A stretch of DNA of 64,000 bases. It comes from Polynucleobacter sp. JS-Polo-80-F4 (GTDB taxonomy: Bacteria; Pseudomonadota; Gammaproteobacteria; Burkholderiales; Burkholderiaceae). A program made the position numbers and the translations under genes. Positions 30,289 through 38,836 of this stretch are shown in pieces; positions within the stretch are counted from its first letter, which is position 1, and every line of letters begins with the position of its first letter. The stretch lies in contig NZ_JACVPI010000001.1 of NCBI RefSeq assembly GCF_018881965.1, positions 750,018 through 814,017 on the forward strand. Reading direction: 5' to 3'. The notes beneath the pieces were generated by a model, which ran no database searches, had not been told where the DNA came from, and saw only the letters and a program-made list of their open reading frames with translations.

Positions 30289-30960
30289 ATGACGATGAAG
30301 AATTCTCAAGCTTTAGAACAGCTATTTTCCAATAATCGCGCTTGGGCCGAAAGCATGGTGGCAGAAGATGCCGATTTCTTTAAGCGCCTAGTTTCACAAC
30401 AAGCCCCTGAATATCTATGGATTGGCTGCTCCGATAGCCGGGTTCCAGCAAATGACATTGTGAATTTATTGCCTGGTGAATTATTTGTTCACCGCAATGT
30501 TGCAAACGTAGTGGTTCACACTGATTTGAATTGCTTATCGGTTATTCAATTTGCCATTGATTTGCTTAAGGTGAAGCACATCTTAGTAGTAGGCCACTAT
30601 GGTTGCTCTGGCGTCCATGCCGCTCTAACAGATAAGCGTGTAGGCCTAGCTGACAATTGGTTGCGTCATGTGAAAGACGTTCATCAAAAACATGAACGTT
30701 ATTTGGGCGATGCGATTCCAACGCCCAAACGTCAAGATCGACTCTGCGAACTCAATGTCATTGAGCAAGTTGTTAACGTATGTGAAACAACTATCGTGCA
30801 GGATGCCTGGGCACGCGGCCAAGATCTGACTGTACATGGCTGGGCTTACCGCCTAGAAACTGGCTTAGTAAATGATTTGGGAATGTCGTGCAGCTCTATT
30901 GAAGAGATGACAGAGCGTTATGCCAAATCCGTAAAGCGCTACGAATCAGAACACAACTAA
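30289..30960 (+). CDS. can: Beta-class carbonic anhydrase
   Basis: 223 aa. It interconverts CO2 and bicarbonate, supplying carboxylases. Zinc ligands are visible: Cys and Asp in WIGCSDSRVPA, and His and Cys in VVGHYGCSGVHAA. The length and LPGELFVHRNVANVV match the E. coli Can type. A second in-frame ATG at 30295 is possible. The next gene starts one base after its stop. Confidence 0.95.
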   Translation: MTMKNSQALEQLFSNNRAWAESMVAEDADFFKRLVSQQAPEYLWIGCSDSRVPANDIVNLLPGELFVHRNVANVVVHTDLNCLSVIQFAIDLLKVKHILVVGHYGCSGVHAALTDKRVGLADNWLRHVKDVHQKHERYLGDAIPTPKRQDRLCELNVIEQVVNVCETTIVQDAWARGQDLTVHGWAYRLETGLVNDLGMSCSSIEEMTERYAKSVKRYESEHN

Positions 30961-30961
30961 T

Positions 30962-31861
30962 TTGCTTAAGTCATTTTTGAACTACCTAGGAGTTGGTTTT
31001 CTTGCGCTCCTTTCGATACTCCCATATAAGCTTTTAGTTTCTATTGGCTATGGCCTAGGCTATATAGCTGCACGTATTCCGAGCGATAGAAATCGAGTAG
31101 TCAAAACCAATCTCCATTTGTGTTTTCCAAAATTAAACGCAACTGAAATCGATGATCTTGCCAAGGAGCATTGGCGATTACTTGGGCGTAGCCTAGTAGA
31201 AAAAAGTATTATCTGGTGCGGCAGCTCAAAACAGCTAAGCAACATGATTGAAGTGAGATCAGCAGTAGATCTCTCCAGCAAAAAACCGCGCATCCTCGTC
31301 AACATGCATTTCACAGGCATTGAGGGGAGCATTATTTTGAGTGCGCTTTCTAAAGAAAAACATTGGCCACGCACTTCTGGTTTTTTTCAAAGAATGAAAA
31401 ATCCATTCTTTAATAAAAAGATTATTGATTGGCGCAATCGTTTTGGCGGTAACTCAATTGATCGACAAGGCAATGCGAAAGCAATCATTCGAGAAATTCG
31501 CAATGGAGACTTCATCATCATTGCACCCGATATTGATTTAGGTCTTAAGGATTCTGAATTTGTACCCTTCTTTGGAATTCAAACTAACACCATTACCACC
31601 ATCTCCCGTTTAGCAAAAATTACTGGTGCAGATGTATGTCTGATGACCACCACATTAAAGCCGGATGAATCAGGCTATCTTTGTGAAATTAGAAAGCCCT
31701 TAGAAAACTTTCCAGGGACAGATCCCAAGGAAGATACGGCACGACTGAATCAATATTTCGAAGCTGAAATTCGGCTGCGACCGGCTGAATACTACTGGGT
31801 GCACAAGCGCTTCAAAAACCCGCCAGATAGCGGCCCAAGCCCCTATAACCCTTCTAAATAA
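30962..31861 (+). CDS. LpxL-like lipid A acyltransferase, copy 3
   Basis: 299 aa, TTG start. It is a close paralogue of copy 2 at 7759: same length, with shared blocks [44 protein letters not shown] and [12 protein letters not shown]. The HX4E dyad is kept in NMHFTGIE, so it should be active. It follows the carbonic anhydrase stop by one base, and weak translation from TTG may depend on coupling. The LpxO-like gene nearby suggests a lipid A modification locus separate from the core one. Confidence 0.9.
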   Translation: MLKSFLNYLGVGFLALLSILPYKLLVSIGYGLGYIAARIPSDRNRVVKTNLHLCFPKLNATEIDDLAKEHWRLLGRSLVEKSIIWCGSSKQLSNMIEVRSAVDLSSKKPRILVNMHFTGIEGSIILSALSKEKHWPRTSGFFQRMKNPFFNKKIIDWRNRFGGNSIDRQGNAKAIIREIRNGDFIIIAPDIDLGLKDSEFVPFFGIQTNTITTISRLAKITGADVCLMTTTLKPDESGYLCEIRKPLENFPGTDPKEDTARLNQYFEAEIRLRPAEYYWVHKRFKNPPDSGPSPYNPSK

Positions 31862-31886
31862 AGGTCATTTGTCCTATCATTAAGGG

Positions 31887-32639
31887 ATGACCGAACGTAT
31901 TGGGCTATTTGCCGATCTCCACAGTAATTTAGAAGCTTTTGAAGCCTGCATGGCTCGTGCGGAAGATCTCGGCGTTACACGCATGGTATTCATAGGCGAT
32001 CTTGTCGGATATAACGCTGACCCGGCAGCAGTCATTGATCGCATCGCATCGCTTGTGGAGGATAAAAAAGCGATTGCTATCCTTGGCAATCACGATGAGG
32101 CTATTTTTAAAGATAGTCGCGATCAAATGAACGCAAATGCTAACGCCGCAATTGAGTGGACCAAGTCACAACTCAAGAATCATCATGTGGATTTCCTTAA
32201 AAATCTCCCGCTCATAGTTCAAGAAGAAAAGATCTGTTTTGTTCATGCCTCTGCACACAATCCAGCCGATTGGAATTACATTACCGACAGCATGAGTGCG
32301 TGGCGTTGCGTACAAAACTCTGGGAAAAACTATACCTTCGTTGGTCATGCGCATGAGCAAGCGCTTTTTTATCAAAGCGCTGTTGGAAAACTCATTCGCT
32401 TTGCCCCGCACCCTGGCGATGAAATACCCGTACTGCACCATCGCCAATGGGTGGGTGTTGTAGGTTCGCTTGGTCAGCCTAGAGATGGAAATCCTGAAGC
32501 ATGCTTCGCAGTATTTGAGCCTGAATCTGAGATTCTGACTTTTCATCGTGAAGCCTACGACTACTTTACCGCCGCAGATAAAGTGCGTCGCGCTGGCCTG
32601 CCAGAAGAGTTGGCAAATCGCCTTATCACTGGCAAATAA
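31887..32639 (+). CDS. Calcineurin-like metallophosphoesterase
   Basis: 250 aa, cytoplasmic. All metal motifs are seen in order: FADLHSNLEAF (DxH), GDLVGYNADP (GDxxGY), GNHDEAI (GNHD), FVHASAHNP and FVGHAHEQ. The family includes Ser/Thr protein phosphatases, diadenosine tetraphosphatases and YfcE-like phosphodiesterases. It ends 5 bp before a Ser/Thr kinase gene on the same strand, so a kinase/phosphatase pair is possible, though that is inference. Confidence 0.9.
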   Translation: MTERIGLFADLHSNLEAFEACMARAEDLGVTRMVFIGDLVGYNADPAAVIDRIASLVEDKKAIAILGNHDEAIFKDSRDQMNANANAAIEWTKSQLKNHHVDFLKNLPLIVQEEKICFVHASAHNPADWNYITDSMSAWRCVQNSGKNYTFVGHAHEQALFYQSAVGKLIRFAPHPGDEIPVLHHRQWVGVVGSLGQPRDGNPEACFAVFEPESEILTFHREAYDYFTAADKVRRAGLPEELANRLITGK

Positions 32640-32644
32640 AATCA

Positions 32645-34063
32645 ATGGCCATCAATACCGATATTGAAGCAGTAGACGACATATTTCAAGAAGGAAAAGT
32701 AGTAGACGGCTTTGTCTTGGGCAAGGAAGTGCATCGCGGCGGGATGGCTAGCCTCTTTTCTGCAACCAAAGAAGGTATAGATGTCCCCATTCTGCTAAAG
32801 ATTCCCCGCGTTGGCAGAGATCAGCCTGTAGAAAGTTTGATTGGCTTCGAAACCGAGCTTACGATCTTGCGCTCACTAAAAAGCCCTTATGTTCCTAAAT
32901 ATTTAGGCTCCGGCAATATGGCCACGCGCCCTTATATTGCAATGGAAAGAGTCGAAGGTCGTCCACTAGAGGACTATATCAAGGAAGGAAAAGTCTTTAC
33001 GATTGATGAGGTCGTTCGGATCGGCGCAGATCTTGCGCAAGCCGTTCAGTCTTTGCACTCACAAGATGCCATCCACTTAGATATCAAACCTGAAAATATT
33101 TTGATCGATGACAAGGGCAAGCTAACACTCATCGATTTTGGTTTATCGCACCACGCTCGGTATCCAGATTTACTTGCAGAAGAAATGCGCAAAGGCATTG
33201 GGTCAGCTCCATACATTTCTCCAGAGCAAGTGGCTGGTATTCGGTCTGACTCTCGTAGTGATATTTTCTCTATCGGCGCAATCATGTATGAATTGCTGAC
33301 GGGCGAGCTACCCTTTGGCAACCCCCAAACCATGAGTGGTCTGCGCAAAAGAATGTGGGCTGAACCATTTCCTCTGCGCGCTATTCGTAGAGAAGTCCCT
33401 CGCTGGCTTCAAGAAGTTGTTCTTAGATGCTTAGAACCTCGCGCTGCAGATCGCTATCAAAGTGCCGCACGTTTACGTCAAGTATTGCGAGACCCAGAGG
33501 GTGTTACGCTTACTGAGCGTGCAGACCGAGTTGAGCCCCCGAGCTTTTGGCAAAACCTCAAAGGGATGTTCAAGGCTGCGGGCTATGAGCCCTCTCCAAG
33601 CCCGCGCCCCAGCATGGGCAATTTTGATGCACCCCTCATGATTGCTGCGATCGATACACGTCAGTCAGATGAGGACTTGCGTGAACGTATGCAAATCACT
33701 GCAAAGAATTTATTGCAGGCCTATCCCGAAAGTCGCCTAGTCTGCTTGAGCACTATCAGCAGCACACCCACCTTCGAGGGTAATCAAGAAAATGAAACCG
33801 CTAGCGGAATTGTGCGTGGCCATTTAGTGCAGCTGATGGATTGGGCCAAACCCCTGAAGCTACCACCCGAAAGGATTTCTTATCACGTGCTAGAGGCCCT
33901 TGATCCTGCCTCCCGAATCGTAGAGTTCGCCAAAGACAATGATGCGTCCCTCATTTTGATTGGCGCATCACATAAATTACCAAACAAGGTAACACCCTGG
34001 AGAACCTCCATGACGAAGATCGTCGAGGAAGCCCCCTGTAGCGTACATATTGTCCGAACTTAA
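32645..34063 (+). CDS. Serine/threonine protein kinase fused to a C-terminal universal stress protein domain
   Basis: 472 aa. The kinase domain (about residues 20-280) has the beta-3 Lys in PILLKIPRV, HLDIKPENILID (HLD in place of the usual HRD, so a non-RD kinase), LIDFGLSHH (DFG) and SAPYISPEQVAG. A linker of about 50 residues leads to a Usp-type domain (about 325-472) with LMIAAIDTRQSDEDLRER at its start and SLILIGASHK near its end; the Usp nucleotide loop looks degenerate. There is no membrane segment, so it is cytosolic. It lies 5 bp after a metallophosphoesterase gene. Confidence 0.9.
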   Translation: MAINTDIEAVDDIFQEGKVVDGFVLGKEVHRGGMASLFSATKEGIDVPILLKIPRVGRDQPVESLIGFETELTILRSLKSPYVPKYLGSGNMATRPYIAMERVEGRPLEDYIKEGKVFTIDEVVRIGADLAQAVQSLHSQDAIHLDIKPENILIDDKGKLTLIDFGLSHHARYPDLLAEEMRKGIGSAPYISPEQVAGIRSDSRSDIFSIGAIMYELLTGELPFGNPQTMSGLRKRMWAEPFPLRAIRREVPRWLQEVVLRCLEPRAADRYQSAARLRQVLRDPEGVTLTERADRVEPPSFWQNLKGMFKAAGYEPSPSPRPSMGNFDAPLMIAAIDTRQSDEDLRERMQITAKNLLQAYPESRLVCLSTISSTPTFEGNQENETASGIVRGHLVQLMDWAKPLKLPPERISYHVLEALDPASRIVEFAKDNDASLILIGASHKLPNKVTPWRTSMTKIVEEAPCSVHIVRT

Positions 34064-34065
34064 AC

Positions 34066-35394
34066 TCAGCGCATTTTGTCTTGCTTTTGATCCAAGATAA
34101 GCTCAGGTTCTTGTGCCTCAATCCAGTTATCTCGATTGAGCACGCTAGTTAATTGCTTTTGGTCTAGTTCGCCAGTCCACCTAGCAACCACAATAGTGGC
34201 CACGCCATTGCCAACCAAATTAGTTAATGCCCGTGCCTCGGACATAAAGCGATCAATGCCCAAGATAATCGCCAATCCTGCAACTGGAACATCTCCGACA
34301 GCAGAAAGAGTGGCTGCCAACACAATAAATCCGCTACCGGTTACACCTGCAGCCCCTTTGGATGTAAGCAACAGCACTAACAAGAGAGTAACTTCCTGCA
34401 TGAGGGTCATGGGCGTATTGGTTGCTTGTGCAATAAATACTGCAGCCATAGTCAGATAAATAGAGGTGCCATCTAGATTGAATGAATACCCCGTTGGAAT
34501 GACGAGACCAACACAGGTTTTCTTGGCGCCCAACAGTTCCATTTTTTCCATCATGCGCGGCAAGACGGATTCAGAAGATGAAGTCCCTAAAACAATTAAT
34601 AACTCTTCTTTAATGTAGCGCACGAATTTAAAAATATTAAATCCATTAAATCGCGCAATGAGCCCTAAGACAATAAATACAAAGAGGAAGCAAGTTAAAT
34701 AAAACGCACCCATTAATTTGCCCAATGAAAATAAAGAGCCGATGCCGTATTTGCCAATAGTGAATGACATTGCGCCAAAAGCGCCAATAGGCGCAAACTT
34801 CATGATGACGCCAATCATGTCAAAAAGAACATGTGATGTTTTTTCAATTAAATCAAACACCATTGTTCCGCGACCACCGAACTTATGCAGCGCAAATCCA
34901 AACAATATTGCAATGAAAAGGACTTGCAAGATTTCGCCCTTAGCAAATGCATCTACTGCGCTGCTTGGGATGATGTTCATTAAGAAATCAGTAGTGGTGC
35001 CCATCTTCCCGGGTCCGGTATATGCAGCAATTCCTTTAGTGTCCAGACTTGCTGGATCGATGTTCATACCCGCACCAGGCTGGAGCAGATTAACCACGAC
35101 CAACCCCACTACTAAAGCAATGCTACTCACGATCTCAAAATACAAAAGTGCTAGTCCGCCCGTTTTACCAACCTTCTTCATATCTTCCATGCCGGCAATA
35201 CCAAGCACTACCGTACAGAAAATAATGGGGGCAATTAACATCTTGATGCCTTTAATAAAGGCATCGCCAAAAGGCTTCATTTCCGTACCCAGACTAGGGT
35301 AAAAATGACCCAGTAAAACACCAATTACAACTGCTGCAAGTACTTGAAAATAAAGGATTTTATAAAAAGGTGGTTTTTTTAATATGACGGTCAT
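34066..35394 (-). CDS. dctA: C4-dicarboxylate/proton symporter DctA
   Basis: 442 aa, dicarboxylate/amino acid:cation symporter family. It takes up succinate, fumarate and malate, important for a bacterium living on organic acids. Seen are multiple membrane helices, the serine-rich re-entrant loop [18 protein letters not shown] and the motif [15 protein letters not shown]. The first residues [25 protein letters not shown] are typical, and are quoted here as [14 protein letters not shown]. Convergent with the kinase gene (2 bp between stops). Confidence 0.95.
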   Translation of the reverse strand: MTVILKKPPFYKILYFQVLAAVVIGVLLGHFYPSLGTEMKPFGDAFIKGIKMLIAPIIFCTVVLGIAGMEDMKKVGKTGGLALLYFEIVSSIALVVGLVVVNLLQPGAGMNIDPASLDTKGIAAYTGPGKMGTTTDFLMNIIPSSAVDAFAKGEILQVLFIAILFGFALHKFGGRGTMVFDLIEKTSHVLFDMIGVIMKFAPIGAFGAMSFTIGKYGIGSLFSLGKLMGAFYLTCFLFVFIVLGLIARFNGFNIFKFVRYIKEELLIVLGTSSSESVLPRMMEKMELLGAKKTCVGLVIPTGYSFNLDGTSIYLTMAAVFIAQATNTPMTLMQEVTLLLVLLLTSKGAAGVTGSGFIVLAATLSAVGDVPVAGLAIILGIDRFMSEARALTNLVGNGVATIVVARWTGELDQKQLTSVLNRDNWIEAQEPELILDQKQDKMR

Positions 35395-35468
35395 TTCGAA
35401 ATCCTTTATTTAATAATTAGCAGGTATTTTTCATTTCGGCTGATTACATATTAACTCTAGGCTAGGAA

Positions 35469-36233
35469 ATGGCCTTCATGCCGGATAATGCAGGCATGGA
35501 AGAAAAAGTACGCGTCTCAAAATTACTCTCTGAGCTTGGCCTTTGCTCACGTCGTGAAGCAGACTCTTATATTGAGCAGGGTTTAGTGACTGTAGACGGT
35601 GAAGTGGTCAATGAGCTGGGTACGCGTGCATTCCGTCATCAAAAGATTGAATTGCAATCAGGCGCTAAAGCGCAACAAGCCTCTCGCATCACCGTCATTC
35701 TCAACAAGCCTGTTGGTTATATCTCTCACTATGACGATGAACAGGAATACCAGCCAGCCGCTTCCTTAATCACACCCGAGAACTACTTTGCTAGTCCCAT
35801 GGATAAGGGAAGAAATCCCCGCTTTAATACCAAAGGATTGGCGCCTGCAGGTCGCCTAGATATTGATTCCACCGGCATGCTAGTGCTCACTCAAGATGGC
35901 CGTATTGCCAAACTATTGATTGGTGAAAATAGCCCCATCGAAAAAGAATATTTAGTACGTGTTGAGGGCTTACTTTCTTTCGAAGATTTAGATCGCCTGC
36001 GCCATGGCCTCTCGCTTGATGGCGTAGAGCTAAAGCCTGCACAAGTGAGTTGGCAAAATGAAGATCAGCTGCGCTTTGTATTGCGCGAGGGCCGCAAACG
36101 TCAGATTCGCAGGATGTGTGAGATGGTTGGCCTCAAAGTAATAGGTCTCAAACGCGTCAGAATGGGCCGTATCTCATTGGGCCCACTTCCCCCGGGCCAA
36201 TGGCGCTATGTAAGGCCTGAAGAGCAGTTTTGA
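35469..36233 (+). CDS. RNA pseudouridine synthase of the RsuA/RluB/RluE/RluF family
   Basis: 254 aa. An N-terminal S4 RNA-binding domain (VRVSKLLSELGLCSRREADSYIEQG, quoted as SELGLCSRREADSYIEQG) precedes the catalytic domain with the active Asp in GRLDIDSTGMLVLTQDG and REGRKRQIRRMCE near the end. It is most like RluF/RluB, which modify 23S rRNA, but the target uridine is uncertain. The start ATG 35469 has TAGGAA upstream; ATG 35496 (MEEKVRV) is possible. prfC follows on the same strand with its own promoter. Confidence 0.9.
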   Translation: MAFMPDNAGMEEKVRVSKLLSELGLCSRREADSYIEQGLVTVDGEVVNELGTRAFRHQKIELQSGAKAQQASRITVILNKPVGYISHYDDEQEYQPAASLITPENYFASPMDKGRNPRFNTKGLAPAGRLDIDSTGMLVLTQDGRIAKLLIGENSPIEKEYLVRVEGLLSFEDLDRLRHGLSLDGVELKPAQVSWQNEDQLRFVLREGRKRQIRRMCEMVGLKVIGLKRVRMGRISLGPLPPGQWRYVRPEEQF

Positions 36234-36248
36234 GTCGCCTCGCACGCT

Positions 36249-36254
36249 TATAAT
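36249..36254 (+). promoter_or_regulatory. -10 box (TATAAT) of the prfC promoter
   Basis: A perfect TATAAT lies in the 50-bp spacer between the pseudouridine synthase stop and the prfC reading frame. It would start transcription near 36261-36263, only about 22 nt before the AUU proposed as the prfC start. The -35 region (TTTTGA or TTGAGT) is weak and poorly spaced. Confidence 0.5.
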
Positions 36255-36284
36255 TGCGTCCGAACCTAGATTAATCAGCGCAGA

Positions 36285-37919
36285 ATTCCCATCGAAACTC
36301 TTATCTCCAGCACTCCAGGCGCAGAAGTACTTAGACGCCGTAGCTTTGCCATCATCTCTCACCCAGATGCGGGTAAAACCACGCTTACAGAAAAATTATT
36401 GCTTTACGCTGGAGCAATTCAAATTGCGGGGAGTGTTAAAGCTCGCAAAGCAAGTCGTCACGCTACATCTGACTGGATGGAGATTGAAAAGCAGCGAGGC
36501 ATTTCGGTAGCGAGCTCGGTGATGCAGATGGAATATCGCGATTGCATCATTAACTTATTGGACACCCCGGGACACCAGGATTTTTCAGAAGACACCTATC
36601 GAGTTCTAACTGCTGTTGATTCGGCGCTCATGGTGATCGATGCTGCTAATGGCGTTGAATCTCAAACGCTGCGCTTGCTTGAAGTTTGTCGCGCCCGCAA
36701 CACACCTATCGTCACATTCATTAACAAGATGGATCGCGAGGTCAAGCCTCCGATGGAGTTAATGGATGAGATTGAAACCGCGCTAGGCATTGAAGTAGTT
36801 CCATTTACCTGGCCAGTTGGTATGGGTAAATCTTTTGCTGGCGTTATCGATATTGCCAACATGCATATGCGAATGTTTAAGGCAGGCGAAGATCGTGTCA
36901 CCGAAGATTCTCATGCTGTAGTTGATGTGAATGACCCAGCCCTTAAAGAGCGTTTAGGCACCGACCTAGAAAATGCTTTGTCTGAGGTGGAGTTAATTAA
37001 AGAAGCAATGCCTGCCTTTGATCTTGAGGCCTTTCTGGCTGGGCGTCAGTCGCCCGTATTCTTTGGCTCCGCAATTAATAACTTTGGTGTACGCGAGATT
37101 CTCAACACATTAGTTGAGCTTGCACCATCGCCAGGATCACGCAAAGCTCTACAAAGAGAAGTTAGTCCCGCAGAAAATAAATTCTCAGCAGTGGTATTCA
37201 AGATTCAAGCAAATATGGATCCAGCACATCGTGACCGTGTTGCATTTTTACGCATCTGCTCTGGGCATTTTCAGCGTGGCATGAAATTGAAGATTTGCCG
37301 CAACGGCAAAGAGGTCCGGACAAATAATGCGCTGTCCTTCTTGTCACAAAGGCGCGATATTTTGGATGAGGCCTTTCCCGGTGACATCATCGGCCTCCCC
37401 AATCATGGCTTGCTGCGCTTAGGCGACACGTTGACTGAAGGGGAGCAATTGCAATTTACTGGCTTGCCATTCTTCGCACCAGAAATTTTCCGCATGGTTG
37501 AGTCTGCAGATCCACTACGCTCAAAACAATTGCGCACTGGGCTGATGCAGTTGGGTGAAGAGGGCGCGATTCAGGTCTTTAGGCCAATGGCAGGCGGCAC
37601 CATGCTGCTTGGCGCATTTGGTCAGCTCCAATTTGAAGTAGTAAGCCATCGTCTCCAAACTGAATATGGCGCAGAAGTACGCCTTCTGCCAGCCCGCTAC
37701 AGCTTGGCACGGTGGGTTAGCTCGGATGATCCTGTAGCACTGAAAAAATTTACTCAAGAAAATATCCACCGCATGGCTGAAGATGTAGTGGGTGCATCAG
37801 TATTCTTAGCCTCACATAAATCAGAACTAGATGTTGCCCAACAGCGCTGGGAGTCGATTCAATTCCACGCCCTTAGAGAACATGCCGGCTTAATTTACCA
37901 ATCCGATTTAGCGGGCTAA
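36285..37919 (+). CDS. prfC: Peptide chain release factor 3, with a probable AUU start codon
   Basis: About 544 aa. RF3 is the GTPase that recycles RF1/RF2 after termination. The reading frame carries the full G domain (AIISHPDAGKTTLTEKLLL, LLDTPGHQDFSEDTY, FINKMDR), then domains II and III. The first ATG, GTG or TTG in frame is TTG 36399, which lies after the P-loop and cannot be the real start. Upstream to the in-frame stop at 36267 only ATT (36270, 36285) and ATC codons exist. ATT 36285 gives PIETLISSTPGAEVLRRRSFAIIS, quoted as PIETLISSTPGAEVLRRR, and a family-like length. No strong Shine-Dalgarno is seen. Confidence 0.9.
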   Translation: MPIETLISSTPGAEVLRRRSFAIISHPDAGKTTLTEKLLLYAGAIQIAGSVKARKASRHATSDWMEIEKQRGISVASSVMQMEYRDCIINLLDTPGHQDFSEDTYRVLTAVDSALMVIDAANGVESQTLRLLEVCRARNTPIVTFINKMDREVKPPMELMDEIETALGIEVVPFTWPVGMGKSFAGVIDIANMHMRMFKAGEDRVTEDSHAVVDVNDPALKERLGTDLENALSEVELIKEAMPAFDLEAFLAGRQSPVFFGSAINNFGVREILNTLVELAPSPGSRKALQREVSPAENKFSAVVFKIQANMDPAHRDRVAFLRICSGHFQRGMKLKICRNGKEVRTNNALSFLSQRRDILDEAFPGDIIGLPNHGLLRLGDTLTEGEQLQFTGLPFFAPEIFRMVESADPLRSKQLRTGLMQLGEEGAIQVFRPMAGGTMLLGAFGQLQFEVVSHRLQTEYGAEVRLLPARYSLARWVSSDDPVALKKFTQENIHRMAEDVVGASVFLASHKSELDVAQQRWESIQFHALREHAGLIYQSDLAG

Positions 37920-37953
37920 TAAGCGTATTTTATTTACTGCATTAAAGAATTGA

Positions 37954-38199
37954 TTAACGCGCGGCCTTGCAATCAAAGACGGCAACCAACTGAGTATCGC
38001 TACTTCTAAATGAGGCAACCTTGCCATACTGGGCACAATAAGCGCTAGCTTTCTGAGTTAACTGGTCAATCGACTCACCGCTACTGTTTAGAAATGTCAC
38101 ATGGTTTGCATCCGATCCATCGGTGTACACCGCGGCACAGGAACTCAATACAGAGATACAGCCTATGCTCAGGATAAAAGACTTCATCAATACATTCAT
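37954..38199 (-). CDS. Small lipoprotein of unknown function
   Basis: 81 aa. A signal peptide with lipobox LSSC (Cys about residue 21) is followed by a short polar domain with two more cysteines (SAYCAQYG and VFDCKAAR) that could form a disulfide in the periplasm. An alternative start is ATG 38187 (MKSFILS). It lies 22 bp downstream of the DUF2798 gene on the same strand. I do not recognise the family. Confidence 0.7.
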   Translation of the reverse strand: MNVLMKSFILSIGCISVLSSCAAVYTDGSDANHVTFLNSSGESIDQLTQKASAYCAQYGKVASFRSSDTQLVAVFDCKAAR

Positions 38200-38221
38200 T
38201 TAAAGATCCTTCGTTTGTAAA

Positions 38222-38458
38222 TTAGGATTCATTCAGCCTTAACTTTTTTAGAACTTTTACAGTAATGTTGCTAGCAAAGGGCTTGTATATCAAAATGCCG
38301 GCAATCGCAACGGGATAAGCGACCAACCACACCTCAAACCATAACCAAAGGAAATTTTCTGCAAAGCCAAGGCGCGCAAATGTAGTGGCAAACGTAATGG
38401 TTGCAGACATTAAGAAGCCCATTAAGAGGGCAAAAATGAGATTTGGTAAATTCGTCAT
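38222..38458 (-). CDS. DUF2798-like small two-helix membrane protein
   Basis: 78 aa with two membrane helices: LIFALLMGFLMSATITFATTF, quoted as LIFALLMGFLMSATITF, and WLVAYPVAIAGILIYKP. The pattern of an N-terminal helix, a Phe/Trp-rich loop (FLWLWFEVW) and P-rich second helix fits the DUF2798 family, whose role is unknown. It is followed at 22 bp by the small lipoprotein on the same strand. Confidence 0.75.
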   Translation of the reverse strand: MTNLPNLIFALLMGFLMSATITFATTFARLGFAENFLWLWFEVWLVAYPVAIAGILIYKPFASNITVKVLKKLRLNES

Positions 38459-38586
38459 GGTTACATCATAGCGTCCGGACTTGTTAACTGTTATTCTGGA
38501 CTGTGATCACTATTGTGCGCCCTAGACAGGGGAATCTCTTGAGAAAGTCTTTGAGATTCATCATTCCATTACTCTAGGAAAACTCC

Positions 38587-38769
38587 ATGGCTGTTGGCCA
38601 AAATCAAAGAACCAGAAAAAACGACTCTATGCTCACCAAGACAGGAAAAGCCCGCTTAGGCCCCCTGAATGCAGCGCAACTTACCAAGTTATTAGAAGCA
38701 AGCACCAAGCCTAAAGAAAAAGGCAAAATTCTACGGGCACTTAGCAAGCATCCAGCAGTTGCCGCATAA
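38587..38769 (+). CDS. Small basic protein of unknown function
   Basis: 60 aa, rich in Lys and Arg with an Ala/Leu-rich helical middle (LGPLNAAQLTKLLEAS) and a KEKGKILRALSKHP tail. Support for a real gene: AGGAAAAC just before the ATG, and a strong terminator whose stem begins at the stop codon. No homologue is recognised. The base composition of the protein suggests a nucleic-acid-binding or ribosome-associated role, but this is a guess. Confidence 0.6.
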   Translation: MAVGQNQRTRKNDSMLTKTGKARLGPLNAAQLTKLLEASTKPKEKGKILRALSKHPAVAA

Positions 38770-38810
38770 TTAAAAAGCCCCGCCAATTAAATGAGCGGGG
38801 CTTTTTAATT
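38768..38810. terminator. Bidirectional intrinsic terminator with a 16-bp perfect stem
   Basis: AATTAAAAAGCCCCGC (38768-38783) pairs exactly with GCGGGGCTTTTTAATT (38795-38810) around an 11-base loop. The stem begins at the stop codon of the 60-aa gene (plus strand) and lies 27 bp past the stop of the convergent DMT transporter, so it serves both. Confidence 0.92.
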
Positions 38811-38836
38811 TCAGCAGGCCAAACATTTAGGCGCCT

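Noticed and set aside
36399..37919. TTG 36399 as the start of prfC
   Set aside because: It lies after the P-loop of the GTPase domain; the sequence upstream in the same frame encodes the conserved HPDAGKTTLTEK block, so the real start must be further up.
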